The notes beneath the pieces were generated by a model, which saw nothing but the letters and a program-made list of their open reading frames with translations, was not told where the DNA came from and ran no database searches. Both the position numbers and the translations under genes were made by a program. Of a DNA stretch of 45,920 bases, positions 34,129 to 43,528 are shown in pieces; the first letter of the stretch is position 1; every line of letters begins with the position of its first letter. The stretch lies in contig MKRV01000272.1 of the NCBI GenBank assembly GCA_001897995.1, positions 4,890 through 50,809 of the forward strand, read 5' to 3'. The DNA is from Alphaproteobacteria bacterium 65-37 (GTDB lineage: Bacteria > Pseudomonadota > Alphaproteobacteria > Reyranellales > Reyranellaceae).

Positions 34129-35751
34129 TCAGAAGATGTTGAGAAACAGCATGTAGAGGCTGGCCGAGAGAGCGATGGCGCAGGGCAGGGTGAGCACCCA
34201 GGCCATCAGCAGATTGCGTACCGTGGCCATCTGCAGTCCCGACCCGTTGGCGGCCATTGTGCCGGCCACACCTGACGAGAGGACGTGTGTGGTCGAGACC
34301 GGCAGGCCGTAGACGTCGGCGGCGGCGATGGTGCCGGCGGCTACCAGCTCGGCCGAGGCACCCTGGGCGTAGGTCAGGTGGCTCTTGCCGATCTTCTCGC
34401 CCACCGTGACCACAATCCGCTTCCAGCCGATCATGGTACCGAGGCCCAGCGCGATCGCCACGGCGACTTTCACCCAGGTCGGGATGAAGCGCGTGGCGTT
34501 GTCGAGCTCCTTCTTGTAGGCGTTGAGAACCGCCACCTCCTGCTTGGAAAGCGAGTTCTCCTTGTCCTTCATCAGGAAGCGCAGCGCCTCCGAGGCAAGG
34601 TACATGTCGTTACGCGTGTTGCTGACGGCATCGGCCGGAATGCTGGCCAACGAACCGTAGCGATCGACCTGGGTGGCGATCTCCTTCACCAAAGCGGCGA
34701 GGGAGACGTAGGTGCCCTCGTCGATCTTGCGCGCCGAGACGAATTGCGTCACGGCGGGGCGCGGATTGCCGAGCAGGTTGTAGCCGGCCGCCTGCTTTTC
34801 GATCACCACGGCCGCTGCCGCCGAGGCTGTCCGGAAGGATTCGACGTGGCTCGGCGCCGGCGTGCGATTGAGCGCATAGGCCGTCGGCACGGTGCCGATC
34901 AGGATCAGCATGATGAGGCCCATGCCCTTCTGGCCGTCGTTGGAGCCGTGCGCGAAGCTGACGCCGGTGCAAGTCAGGATCAGGATGCCGCGGATCCACC
35001 ACGGCGGCGGCTGCTGGCCCTTGGGCTCGGCATAGAGCGAGGGGTTGCGGACGAGCAGCTTGAGCGACAGCAGGACCAGGGCCGCGGCGCAGAAACCGAA
35101 GAGCGGCGAGAGCAGCAGGGCGTAGCCGATCTCGGTCGCCTTGCTCCAATCGACACCCGACGTGCCGTCCATGCCGCGGGCCAGGGCGTTGGCGATGCCG
35201 ACGCCGATGATCGATCCGATCAGGGTATGGGAGCTCGAGGCGGGAAGGCCCAGCCACCAGGTTCCCAGGTTCCAGATGATCGCCGCGATCAGGAGCGCGA
35301 AGACCATGGCGAAGCCCGCACTGCTGCCGACCTGCAGGATCAATTCGACGGGCAGCAGGGAGACGATGCCGAAGGCGACGGCACCGGTCGATGTCAAGAC
35401 GCCCAGGAAGTTGAACACACCCGACCAGACGACGGCCAGCTCGGCCGGCAACGAATGGGTGTAGATCACCGTGGCGACCGCGTTGGCCGTGTCGTGGAAG
35501 CCGTTCACGAATTCGAAGCCCAGCGCGATCAGCAGGGCCACGAGCAGCATCAGGTAGGGCAGGAAGGTGGTGATCTTCGTGCCCGTGGCATTCACGTCGG
35601 AGTAGACGCTGTAGACGACGTAGAGGAAGCCGGCTGCCAGCACACCGAAGAAGATGATGGCAGTCAGCGGATTGAAGCCCTTGTCGAGGTCGGGTCGCGA
35701 GCTGTGGGCCGCCGGCTCGATCGGCGGCGCCTGCATGGCAATCTCGGTCAT
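34129..35751 (-). CDS. pit: PiT family inorganic phosphate transporter
   Basis: A 540-residue polytopic symporter for phosphate (or metal-phosphate). The two inverted family signatures are clear: GFEFVNGFHDTANAVATVIY (around residue 65) and ADVYGLPVSTTHVLSSGVAG near the C-terminus. A cytosolic insertion of about 150 residues in the middle (from APSHVESFRTASAAA to KKELDNATRF) makes it longer than typical ~400-500-residue PiT proteins. Start ATG 35751 follows CCGGGGGACATCA; the frame extends to 35787. No phoU gene is adjacent. Confidence 0.93.
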   Translation of the reverse strand: MTEIAMQAPPIEPAAHSSRPDLDKGFNPLTAIIFFGVLAAGFLYVVYSVYSDVNATGTKITTFLPYLMLLVALLIALGFEFVNGFHDTANAVATVIYTHSLPAELAVVWSGVFNFLGVLTSTGAVAFGIVSLLPVELILQVGSSAGFAMVFALLIAAIIWNLGTWWLGLPASSSHTLIGSIIGVGIANALARGMDGTSGVDWSKATEIGYALLLSPLFGFCAAALVLLSLKLLVRNPSLYAEPKGQQPPPWWIRGILILTCTGVSFAHGSNDGQKGMGLIMLILIGTVPTAYALNRTPAPSHVESFRTASAAAAVVIEKQAAGYNLLGNPRPAVTQFVSARKIDEGTYVSLAALVKEIATQVDRYGSLASIPADAVSNTRNDMYLASEALRFLMKDKENSLSKQEVAVLNAYKKELDNATRFIPTWVKVAVAIALGLGTMIGWKRIVVTVGEKIGKSHLTYAQGASAELVAAGTIAAADVYGLPVSTTHVLSSGVAGTMAANGSGLQMATVRNLLMAWVLTLPCAIALSASLYMLFLNIF

Positions 35752-35868
35752 TGATGTCCCCCGGAGAAGCAGAGCAGGGGCAATCATCGCCGCTGCCCTT
35801 GACGCTCAGATGACAACTGCGTTCAGTGGGACTGCAACGCCACGCGAGTTCAGGCAGTATAGTCAGGT

Positions 35869-36789
35869 ATGCGCAAACTCGAAATCGTTCATCGGACTCG
35901 CTACGATTATTCCGAGCCGGTCACGCTCGGTGACCATCGCCTGATGTTCCGTCCGCGCGACAGCCATGATCTTCGGCTGTTGCACACCGGTCTCGTGATC
36001 GAGCCGGCGGCGCAGGTGCGGTGGATCCACGATCCATTCGGCAATTCGATTGCCATCGCTTCGTTCGAAGACACGACCCAGATGCTTGAACTGTCGAGCA
36101 CGATCCAGGTCGAGCGCTACGGCACGTCTCCGGAGCTGTCGCCGATCGAAGACTATGCGCGGACCTTGCCGTTCTCCTATCTCGCCGAGGAAGCGCCCGA
36201 TCTGTCGCGGTACGTCGAACGACATTACCCGGATCCCAACGCCGAGGTTACGACCTGGACCAAGCAGTTTCTCGACGGCGAGAACGGTGTGGACACTTTT
36301 GCGACGCTGACGCGACTGTGCACGGGCATCAAAGAGACATTGAAGTATGCGATGCGATTCGAGATCGGCACCCAGCCGCCGGCGGTGACGCTCGAAAGCG
36401 GTGGCGGAACCTGTCGCGATTACGCGCTGCTGATGATGGAGGGCGCGCGCTCGCTCGGCATCGCGGCGCGCTTCATCACCGGCTACCTCTACGATCCGGT
36501 GCTCGATACGGCATCGGCCGATGGGACGGCGCATGCCTATCCGCATGCCTGGCTCGAGGTCTACCTACCGGGGGCCGGCTGGGTTGAATTCGACCCGACC
36601 AACGGCATCATCGGCAGCGAGCGGCTGATCCGTGTCGCGGTCGGCCGGGATCCGGAGCAGGCCATGCCCATCAAGGGTACGTTCACCGGCTCGAGCGACG
36701 TCGTCGTGACCGCCGCAGTCGATGTCCAGGTGCGAACCTTGCCGGAGCAGCAGGAAGGTGAATCGGCATCGCCGATGCAAGACCTTTGA
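35869..36789 (+). CDS. transglutaminase-like cysteine protease family protein
   Basis: A 306-residue protein with the bacterial transglutaminase N-terminal beta domain (RKLEIVHRTRYDYSEPVTLG) and a catalytic core carrying Cys182 (GGGTCRDYALLM), His226 (AYPHAWLEVY) and Asp242 (VEFDPTNG). Such proteins are probably peptidases or amidases; in many bacteria they sit with genes for circularly permuted ATP-grasp and alpha-E proteins, which are not seen next to it here. A TATAGT box lies six bases before the ATG, so the transcript could be nearly leaderless, but no -35 supports it. Confidence 0.88.
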   Translation: MRKLEIVHRTRYDYSEPVTLGDHRLMFRPRDSHDLRLLHTGLVIEPAAQVRWIHDPFGNSIAIASFEDTTQMLELSSTIQVERYGTSPELSPIEDYARTLPFSYLAEEAPDLSRYVERHYPDPNAEVTTWTKQFLDGENGVDTFATLTRLCTGIKETLKYAMRFEIGTQPPAVTLESGGGTCRDYALLMMEGARSLGIAARFITGYLYDPVLDTASADGTAHAYPHAWLEVYLPGAGWVEFDPTNGIIGSERLIRVAVGRDPEQAMPIKGTFTGSSDVVVTAAVDVQVRTLPEQQEGESASPMQDL

Positions 36790-36874
36790 CATCGCGTACC
36801 GACGGCGGTTGAGTGCGCCAAACGGCCGGCTTATCCAGGCCCAACTCGTCCAGCCCCAAGGGGAATGGCTTCTG

Positions 36875-37573
36875 TTGACTATCTTCGAGTGGCTGCTGCG
36901 TGGCCTCATGGGCATCGGTGGCGCGATCCTGGTGTGGATCGCCTGGCCGGTTTCCAAAGGGGCATGGCAGGCGCAGCAGGCCGATCTGGTCGTGACCAAT
37001 CTGCGATTGGGATACAGGACCGATCTGGGCGATGTGCGCCTGGCAATCGAGGCTCTGGACCGGGCGATCGCCCTCGATCCCACGGCAACCCGCCACCTGC
37101 AGCGGTCTGAATTGTTCGTCGCGGCGGCCCTGGTGCCGACCTTCGAGCCGACACCGGAGCAGCGTGTCGACTGGCTGAAGCGCGCCGAAGCCGATCTCGA
37201 ATTCGGCCTGGGCAGGGATCCTGGACGCGGCATCCAGTGGTTGCGGTTGGCCGCCGTGCGATTGGGGCTGGAAGGGCCGTCGCAACGCTCGGTGGCGCCG
37301 CTCCTGATGTCGATCGACACCTCGTCGATGATGCAGCCGCTCTGGCCGACGCGGCTTCAAATCATCCTCGACAATGGGCAGGTTCTGACGCCCGAGCAAC
37401 GCGATCTCGTCGGCGCTTATGTCCTGCGAACCTGGCGACTGAGCTCCGACAGGCGATGGTTTGTCGACACGATACGCACGCCGATTGACGAACTTTTCGT
37501 TCGCTACTTCATGCGTGATGAACCGGGTGCCCAGGAGCAGCTTACGCAGCTGCTCTCGGAGAGGAAGAAATGA
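36875..37573 (+). CDS. membrane-anchored protein of unknown function in the polysaccharide cluster
   Basis: A ~232-residue protein with an N-terminal helix (LLRGLMGIGGAILVWIAWPV) and a soluble part with TPR-like alternation (LGDVRLAIEALDRAIALDPT, WLKRAEADLEFGLGRDPGRG). I recognise no named family. Start is uncertain: TTG 36875 has AAGGGGA ten bases upstream; ATG 36908 would cut into the helix. Its stop overlaps the start of the O-antigen ligase gene as ATGA, so it probably works with that enzyme, perhaps as a periplasmic partner. Confidence 0.6.
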   Translation: MTIFEWLLRGLMGIGGAILVWIAWPVSKGAWQAQQADLVVTNLRLGYRTDLGDVRLAIEALDRAIALDPTATRHLQRSELFVAAALVPTFEPTPEQRVDWLKRAEADLEFGLGRDPGRGIQWLRLAAVRLGLEGPSQRSVAPLLMSIDTSSMMQPLWPTRLQIILDNGQVLTPEQRDLVGAYVLRTWRLSSDRRWFVDTIRTPIDELFVRYFMRDEPGAQEQLTQLLSERKK

Positions 37574-39096
37574 GCAGCAGCTGGTCGACCGAGGCCTGGG
37601 AAGAGGAGGGCGGTGAGCCGGGTGTCGTCCCCGACCGGCGATGGCCCTGGTACTTGCGCCGTGCCGTCGACGTGGCGATGGTGGCATTTTTCCTTGCGGT
37701 TGTGATGCTGGCTGCCGTGCCGATGGGAGCCAATCGTGATTGGGCCTGGGCACCGCTCTGTACCCTGTTCGGCCTGATGGCGATCGCGGTCGCGTGCGGT
37801 ATCGGCGGGCGGGGCGGTCTCGCCGTGGCCGAGATCGAACGCCGGCCGCTGCTGGCATTGACGTGCCTCTTTCTCTTCATGCTCGCCTTCGCTCTGTGGC
37901 AGATGTCGGCCTTGGCACCTCTGGCGGGCGACGCATGGCTCTTTCGGCGAGCCGCCGAAATCCTCGGCAGTGCCCACGCGCCGATCCCGGCGGTTGCGGC
38001 AGACCTTGCGCGCAACTCGCTCCTGCGCTGCATCGCCTGCGGGCTGGTCTTTCTGATTGCACGCGCGCTTTGTCGTGACCGCAACCAGGCGCGCTGGCTG
38101 CTGATTGCCCTGGCGGCGAGCGGCGTGCTGGTCGTGGCGTATGGGCTGGCCATGCAGGTATCGACGAACGCCTGCTACGTCGGCACCTATCTCAAGATGC
38201 ATCACGAGTTCAGCGAGAAGCAGTATTGCCTGATGAGCGGCACCTTCGTGAACTCGAACTCCTTCGCCTGCTACGCAGGTATGTCCGTCATCGCGGTGAT
38301 CGCGCTTCTGCTGAGTGGTGAGCGCAAGCGGAGCCAGACGTCTTATTCGTACGGCTATGGAGAGGACGACGACCGCCGATTCATCGACTGGCTGACCGGC
38401 GCGCGAGTGGCCCAGCTCGCAGCGTTGCCGCTGTTGCTGGGCGGATTGCTGTTCTCGGCGTCGCGGGCCGGTCTTGCCGCCACGGCCATTGGCGTGTGCG
38501 CGTTCGGCTTCTTGATCACGCGCGGCCGATGGAAGTCGCAATCCTATTTCGCTCGAGCGTTGTTTGTCGGCCTTGCGATCAGCGTCGTCGTCGGGCTGAT
38601 CGCGGGCGAGGCATTGATTGCCAAGTTCGCGGGAGCGGACGACACCTGGGCTCGCCTGCGGATCTGGCAGACAAGTCTCCAGATGATTGCTCTCTCCCCC
38701 TGGCTGGGGTGGGGGCTTGGCGGATTCGCCGACGCCTATGCGATCCTGCAGCCGGGCAGCATCCTGCAGCCCAACGACCTCGCTCACTCCACCCCCCTCG
38801 AGGTGGTCGTGGAACTGGGCGTGCTTGCCGCCCTGCCAGCCTTTGCCGTCGTCCTCATTCCATGGAGCGTATGCCTGCGTGGCGCCTTGAAGCGCCGGTT
38901 CGCGCAACGCTACCTTCCGGCGGCGGCTTTCGCGATTGCCGGGGTGCCCATCCTGCATTCCACGGTCGATTTCAGCCTGCAGATGCCGGCCATCGGCTTC
39001 GTTGTCAGCGCTTCTCTCGGCATGGGATGGGCACAGGCATTCGGTCGCAGGGACAGGGGCCAAGAACACTTTGTCGCAGAGCGAGAAATCGGATAA
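37570..39096 (+). CDS. O-antigen ligase/polymerase family membrane protein (Wzy_C)
   Basis: A 508-residue polytopic protein with about ten to twelve membrane helices and a large periplasmic loop in the C-terminal half (SLQMIALSPWLGWGLGGFAD to HSTPLEVVVELGVLAALPAF), the WaaL/Wzy_C signature region. A Ser/Tyr/Asp-rich cytosolic loop (SQTSYSYGYGEDDDRRFIDW) is unusual. Such enzymes transfer or polymerise undecaprenol-linked glycans on the periplasmic side. Coupled to the preceding gene by ATGA; an imperfect hairpin directly follows its stop. Confidence 0.87.
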   Translation: MSSSWSTEAWEEEGGEPGVVPDRRWPWYLRRAVDVAMVAFFLAVVMLAAVPMGANRDWAWAPLCTLFGLMAIAVACGIGGRGGLAVAEIERRPLLALTCLFLFMLAFALWQMSALAPLAGDAWLFRRAAEILGSAHAPIPAVAADLARNSLLRCIACGLVFLIARALCRDRNQARWLLIALAASGVLVVAYGLAMQVSTNACYVGTYLKMHHEFSEKQYCLMSGTFVNSNSFACYAGMSVIAVIALLLSGERKRSQTSYSYGYGEDDDRRFIDWLTGARVAQLAALPLLLGGLLFSASRAGLAATAIGVCAFGFLITRGRWKSQSYFARALFVGLAISVVVGLIAGEALIAKFAGADDTWARLRIWQTSLQMIALSPWLGWGLGGFADAYAILQPGSILQPNDLAHSTPLEVVVELGVLAALPAFAVVLIPWSVCLRGALKRRFAQRYLPAAAFAIAGVPILHSTVDFSLQMPAIGFVVSASLGMGWAQAFGRRDRGQEHFVAEREIG

Positions 39097-39145
39097 ACCA
39101 CATTTGGGATGCAAGTATGCGTTGGGGCATACCTGCTTGTGTGGT
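39097..39145 (+). repeat. imperfect long hairpin between ligase and sugar transferase genes
   Basis: Starting right after the ligase stop: outer arms ACCACA (39097-39102) and TGTGGT (39140-39145), middle CAAG/CTTG, and inner TATGC (39116-39120) and GCATA (39127-39131) around a six-base loop. No T-run follows. It could be a weak terminator, RNA-processing site or operator before the next gene. Confidence 0.4.
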
Positions 39146-39215
39146 GAAAATAGGGTAGGGTGTGTGGGTGGTCGCGGGCGAAGGTTCGCGGGCGTCGACG
39201 TGCACCCAGGTGGGA

Positions 39216-40541
39216 ATGAAAGTGCGTAGAGCATATCCAGCCGGCCTCGAGGCGGTGGGCACTGACGCGCTGCCGATGCAAGTGCCGCTCATGAGATCGG
39301 CACCGCAGCGTTTTATCGAGACCTGGGTCGATGCCGTTCTGGGCTTCTTGTTCTGCGTCGTCTTGCCGATCCCCATCTATGCGACGGCCGAGCCGTTCGC
39401 CAAGGAGTTCGGCGCTGCGGAGATCACGATCTCCGTCACCGCGCTCGCCTATGCCATCGTCTGGTATTGTGGCCGTCGGCTGGACGCCTATCCGAGCGCG
39501 CGGTTGCGCGGCAATGTCGGCTACATGGCGCCCGTCGCGGTCGTCACCTATGCGCTGATCGCCGCCATCCTGCTGCTGCTGCGTCTCGACTATTCCCGCT
39601 TCCAGCTCTTCGGCAGCGGCCTGCTGGCCTTGCTCTGGGTGACCACGATCGCCCAGCTGCGCTCCCGCTATCTCGTCCGAAACTATGCCGTAATGCCGCG
39701 CCGCACGATCGCGGCCATGCCCATGCTTCCGACCTGCCGCTGGCTCGATTTCGCCGATGTCCGCCGCGACGGGTTGCGTGTCGATGCGATCGTGGCCGAC
39801 CTCAATACCGAGTTGGAGGAGGGCCAAATCGAGGAGTTGGCCGATGCCGCCATCGCAGGTATTCCCGTTCTCGATCGGCGCCACATCGTCGAGATGCTGA
39901 CCGGCCGTACCCCGCTCGGCGGCCTGACGCCCAACGAGTTCGGAGCGTTGTTGCCGTCGCGCCAGTATCTTGTTGTCCGGCGTTTGGTCGAACTCGGTCT
40001 CACGGTTCTGGCCCTGCCATTGCTGCTGCCGGTGCTTCTGGTCGTCGGAGTGCTGGTGCGTTTGGATAGTCCAGGGCCGGTCTTCTTCCTGCAGGAGCGC
40101 GTCGGCCGTCGAGGCCAGCCCTTCCGCATGATCAAGTTCCGCACCATGTTTCATGGCGCCGGCGGCCCGAGCTTCACGACCACTTCGGACGCCCGCATCA
40201 CGCGGATTGGGCGCCATCTCCGGCGATACCGGCTCGACGAGCTGCCGCAGCTCTTCAATATCCTGCGGGGCGACATGAGCTGGGTGGGCCCGCGCCCCGA
40301 GGCGGCATCGCTCGAGCAGCGGTATGTGCGGGATATCGAGTATTTCGCGTTGCGTAGCATCGTTCGACCGGGGGTGACGGGTTGGGCGCAGATCAATCAA
40401 GGCTATGCCCATGATGCCGACGAAATGCGCGCAAAGCTCGAGTACGACCTCTATTACCTCAAGCATTGCTCGCTGTGGCTCGATCTGGTGATCGTGCTGC
40501 GAACGTTCGCGGTGGTGTTCCAAGGCACCGGCGCCCGCTAG
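39216..40541 (+). CDS. polyprenyl-phosphate sugar transferase (exopolysaccharide/O-antigen initiating enzyme)
   Basis: A 441-residue initiating glycosyl-1-phosphate transferase. Four N-terminal helices (~residues 35-145), a cytosolic domain, then the catalytic bacterial sugar transferase domain with ERVGRRGQPFRMIKFRTM, RRYRLDELPQLFNILRGDMS, WVGPRPE and IVRPGVTGWAQINQGY. It loads the first sugar-1-phosphate onto undecaprenyl phosphate. ATG 39216 with GGTGGGA upstream is preferred; the frame opens at GTG 39162. The donor sugar is unknown. Confidence 0.92.
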   Translation: MKVRRAYPAGLEAVGTDALPMQVPLMRSAPQRFIETWVDAVLGFLFCVVLPIPIYATAEPFAKEFGAAEITISVTALAYAIVWYCGRRLDAYPSARLRGNVGYMAPVAVVTYALIAAILLLLRLDYSRFQLFGSGLLALLWVTTIAQLRSRYLVRNYAVMPRRTIAAMPMLPTCRWLDFADVRRDGLRVDAIVADLNTELEEGQIEELADAAIAGIPVLDRRHIVEMLTGRTPLGGLTPNEFGALLPSRQYLVVRRLVELGLTVLALPLLLPVLLVVGVLVRLDSPGPVFFLQERVGRRGQPFRMIKFRTMFHGAGGPSFTTTSDARITRIGRHLRRYRLDELPQLFNILRGDMSWVGPRPEAASLEQRYVRDIEYFALRSIVRPGVTGWAQINQGYAHDADEMRAKLEYDLYYLKHCSLWLDLVIVLRTFAVVFQGTGAR

Positions 40542-40557
40542 ACTGTGCCTGACGACC

Positions 40558-42420
40558 ATGTGCGGCATAGCGGGGATCCACGCCTATCTCGACGTCGCAC
40601 CGCCGGTCGACCACGGCGAACTGGTGCGCGTCACCGAGCGCATGACGGCGCGTGGACCCGACGGTAGCGGTCTATGGCTGGCCGACGACCATCGGACGGG
40701 GTTCGGCCACCGGCGGCTTGCGATCATCGACCTGTCCAATGGCGGCGCGCAGCCCATGCAGGGCGAGAACGGCCGTCTCACCATCACTTTCAACGGCGAG
40801 ATCTACAACTATCGGGAATTGCGTGCCGAGCTGCAGGCCAAGGGACGGGTCTTCCGCAGCGAGTCCGACACCGAGGTGCTGCTGCACCTCTATGCCGAGT
40901 ACGGCGCCGATATGGTCCGGCGCCTGCGAGGCATGTTTGCTTTCGGTTTGTGGGATGCCGCCCGGCGGACGCTGTTGCTGGCCCGCGACCCTCTGGGAGT
41001 AAAGCCGCTCTATTGGTCGGATGACGGCTGGACCGTTCGCTTCGCCTCGCAGGCGAAAGCGCTGCTGGCGGGGGGCGCTGTGTCGCGCGATCCCGACCCG
41101 GCGGGCATTGTGGGGTTCCACCTGCTGGGCAGTGTGCCCGAGCCTTTCACGATTTGGCGCGGCGTGCATGCTCTGCCGGCCGGGACGACACTTACCGTCG
41201 ATGCAACCGGGCCGCATGAGCCCGTGCGCTACTATGATGTGGCGGCAGCGCTCGCCGCGCGCTCGGCGTCGAGGGCACACGATCTGGACGGTGCTCGCGG
41301 CCGGCTGGCCGGGGCATTGCACGATTCGGTTCGGCACCATCTGGTGGCCGATGTGCCGGTTGCGGTGTTCCTGTCGGCCGGAATCGATTCGGGAGCGCTG
41401 CTCGGCACGATGGCCGATCTCGGCGCCCGCGACGTCTCCGCTGTCACCCTGGCGTTCGACGAATTCAAGGGCCTGGCGCTCGACGAGGCGCCGCTGGCCG
41501 CAGAGGTCGCCGCACGCTACGGCGCCCGCCACATCGTGCGCACCGTTGATCGGCCTGAGTTCGAGCGCGATTTGCCGATGCTGCTCGACGCCATGGACAT
41601 GCCGACGATCGACGGCATCAACACCTGGTTCGTCGCCAAGGCGGCCCGCGAGGCCGGGATCAAGGTGGCATTGAGCGGTCTCGGCGCCGACGAGTGCTTC
41701 GGTGGATATCCGTCCTTCGTCGACGTGCCGCGCAGCGTTCGCTGGCTGCGGCCGATATCCTGGGTGCCGGGTCTCGGCGCTCTCGCGCGGCGGGGACTAT
41801 CTGGTGTCATTGCGGCGGGGCTCGGCTTGCATCCCAAGTCGGCAGGTGTGCTGCAGTACGGGGGCAGTTGGGCGGGGGCCTACCTGCTTCGCCGCAGCGT
41901 CTACATGCCGTGGGAACTCGAGACCCTGCTGGCCCCCGACCTGGTGGAAGAGGGGCTGCGGCGGCTCGCGCCGCTCAGCCGCATTGCCGCCGCGCTCGAG
42001 GCCGGCAAGCCACTTGGCGATTTCGACCGCGTCGCGGCACTCGAGACCTCGCTCTACATGCGCAACCAGCTTCTGCGCGATGCCGACTGGGCCGGCATGG
42101 CGCATTCGGTCGAGATTCGCGTGCCCTACGTCGATCCGTTCTTTCTCGCGGCACTTCCCCCGGGAGATGTGCTGGCGAACGTCCGTGCCAAGGATGTCGT
42201 CGCAGAAGTGCCGTCGAAGCCGCTGCCGGACAGCGTTCGACATCGCCGCAAGACGGGCTTTTCGACACCGGTCGGTCGCTGGTTGACCGAGGCCGCCGGC
42301 AGAGGCGTGAGTGAGGCGTTGGCCGAGCCGGCACCGGCAGGCATCGACTTTTCCGCGGCGTCCCGCTCCTGGGCGCAGCGTGTCTGGCGGTCCGGCTGGC
42401 TCGAACCGGCAACGGCCTGA
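40558..42420 (+). CDS. asnB: asparagine synthase (glutamine-hydrolysing) family amidotransferase
   Basis: A 620-residue AsnB-type enzyme. Cys2 after MCGIAGIHAY is the glutaminase nucleophile; RGPDGSG and FNGEIYNYRELRAEL follow. The synthetase PP-loop is Ser273-Ala-Gly-Ile-Asp-Ser278 (FLSAGIDSGALLG), and SGLGADECFGGYPSF follows. In polysaccharide clusters such enzymes amidate a sugar acid or other precursor rather than making asparagine; that role is inferred from context, 16 bases after the sugar transferase gene. Confidence 0.9.
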   Translation: MCGIAGIHAYLDVAPPVDHGELVRVTERMTARGPDGSGLWLADDHRTGFGHRRLAIIDLSNGGAQPMQGENGRLTITFNGEIYNYRELRAELQAKGRVFRSESDTEVLLHLYAEYGADMVRRLRGMFAFGLWDAARRTLLLARDPLGVKPLYWSDDGWTVRFASQAKALLAGGAVSRDPDPAGIVGFHLLGSVPEPFTIWRGVHALPAGTTLTVDATGPHEPVRYYDVAAALAARSASRAHDLDGARGRLAGALHDSVRHHLVADVPVAVFLSAGIDSGALLGTMADLGARDVSAVTLAFDEFKGLALDEAPLAAEVAARYGARHIVRTVDRPEFERDLPMLLDAMDMPTIDGINTWFVAKAAREAGIKVALSGLGADECFGGYPSFVDVPRSVRWLRPISWVPGLGALARRGLSGVIAAGLGLHPKSAGVLQYGGSWAGAYLLRRSVYMPWELETLLAPDLVEEGLRRLAPLSRIAAALEAGKPLGDFDRVAALETSLYMRNQLLRDADWAGMAHSVEIRVPYVDPFFLAALPPGDVLANVRAKDVVAEVPSKPLPDSVRHRRKTGFSTPVGRWLTEAAGRGVSEALAEPAPAGIDFSAASRSWAQRVWRSGWLEPATA

Positions 42421-42427
42421 CGAGACG

Positions 42428-43528
42428 ATGGCTTCTCGCATCCTGGCGCTGGTCGGCGACTGTTACGGCGCCCGCGGTGGCATCGCGCGGTATAATCAGG
42501 ACCTGTTCGAGGCACTGGCGGACGGCGACGTCGAAATCCTGATCCTGCCGCGCCTCGGCGATGCGACGGGCATCGACCTGCCGCCGGGGATCCGGCAGGC
42601 GGCCGCAATCTTCAACCGCGTTACCTTCTCCGCGGCCGCGCTCGTCGCGGCCTGGCGATTTCGGCCGGTCGACGTGGTGTTTTGCGGCCACGTGTTCATG
42701 GCGCCGCTCGCCTTCGTCCTGGCGCGGCTTCTCGGTGCGCGCTACTGGCTGCAGACGCATGGCACGGATGTCTGGAACGACCGGACGGCCGTCTCGCGTC
42801 GTCTGATCGAAGCAGCTGACCTGGTGAGCACGGTGAGCCGCGAGACACGCCGCATCCTGTTGACCTGGGTCAACCTGCCGCCAGATCGGGTGCGGGTACT
42901 GCCCGACACGGTGCGGGACGTCTTTACGCCAGGATCCTCTCGGTCGGACCGGGGGGATGAGGCAACGTATGGCCCGGGGCCGGTCCTGCTGACGGTTGCA
43001 CGGCTCGCCGCAAGCGAACGCTACAAGGGCCACGAGGCGATCTTTTCGGTCCTTCCCGCGCTGCGACGGAAGTTCCCGGACCTGGTCCATCTCGTTGCCG
43101 GCGACGGCGATGACCGGGGACGCCTCGAAGCGGCCGCCGCCGAGAAGGCGCCTGGTGCCGTGCACTTTCTGGGATATGTCCCCGACGCCGATCTTCCCGA
43201 TCTCTATCGCCGGGCCGACTTGTATGTAATGCCCAGCACGGAGGAGGGCTTCGGCATTGTCTATCTCGAAGCCGCTGCCTGTGGACTGCGTGTCCTCGGT
43301 GGGAAGGGCGGCGGCACGGCCGACGCCATTCCCGACGAGCGCGTCGGCGCGATCGTCGATCCTGCCGACCGCGACGCACTCGTGACGGCGATCGTGCGGC
43401 AACTCGAGTTGGGCAGGGCCGATCCGTCGGCGGTCGAGCCCTATCGGCGCCCGCATTTTGCCGCTGCTGCCCGCGCACTCTATGCTCGCCTTGTCGCCCA
43501 GCCGCGTCGTAAGAAGTCCGGCCTATGA
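42428..43528 (+). CDS. glycosyltransferase family 4 protein
   Basis: A 366-residue GT-B glycosyltransferase. The N-terminal acceptor domain shows LVGDCYGARGGIARYNQDLF; the donor domain shows VLLTVARLAASERYKGHEAI, LVAGDGDDRGRL and the PSTEEGFGIVYLEAAACGLR loop with the EGFGIVYLE motif of GT4. Adds one sugar to the lipid-linked glycan in the cytosol. ATG 42428 lies seven bases after the asnB stop. Its stop overlaps the next start as ATGA. Confidence 0.93.
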   Translation: MASRILALVGDCYGARGGIARYNQDLFEALADGDVEILILPRLGDATGIDLPPGIRQAAAIFNRVTFSAAALVAAWRFRPVDVVFCGHVFMAPLAFVLARLLGARYWLQTHGTDVWNDRTAVSRRLIEAADLVSTVSRETRRILLTWVNLPPDRVRVLPDTVRDVFTPGSSRSDRGDEATYGPGPVLLTVARLAASERYKGHEAIFSVLPALRRKFPDLVHLVAGDGDDRGRLEAAAAEKAPGAVHFLGYVPDADLPDLYRRADLYVMPSTEEGFGIVYLEAAACGLRVLGGKGGGTADAIPDERVGAIVDPADRDALVTAIVRQLELGRADPSAVEPYRRPHFAAAARALYARLVAQPRRKKSGL

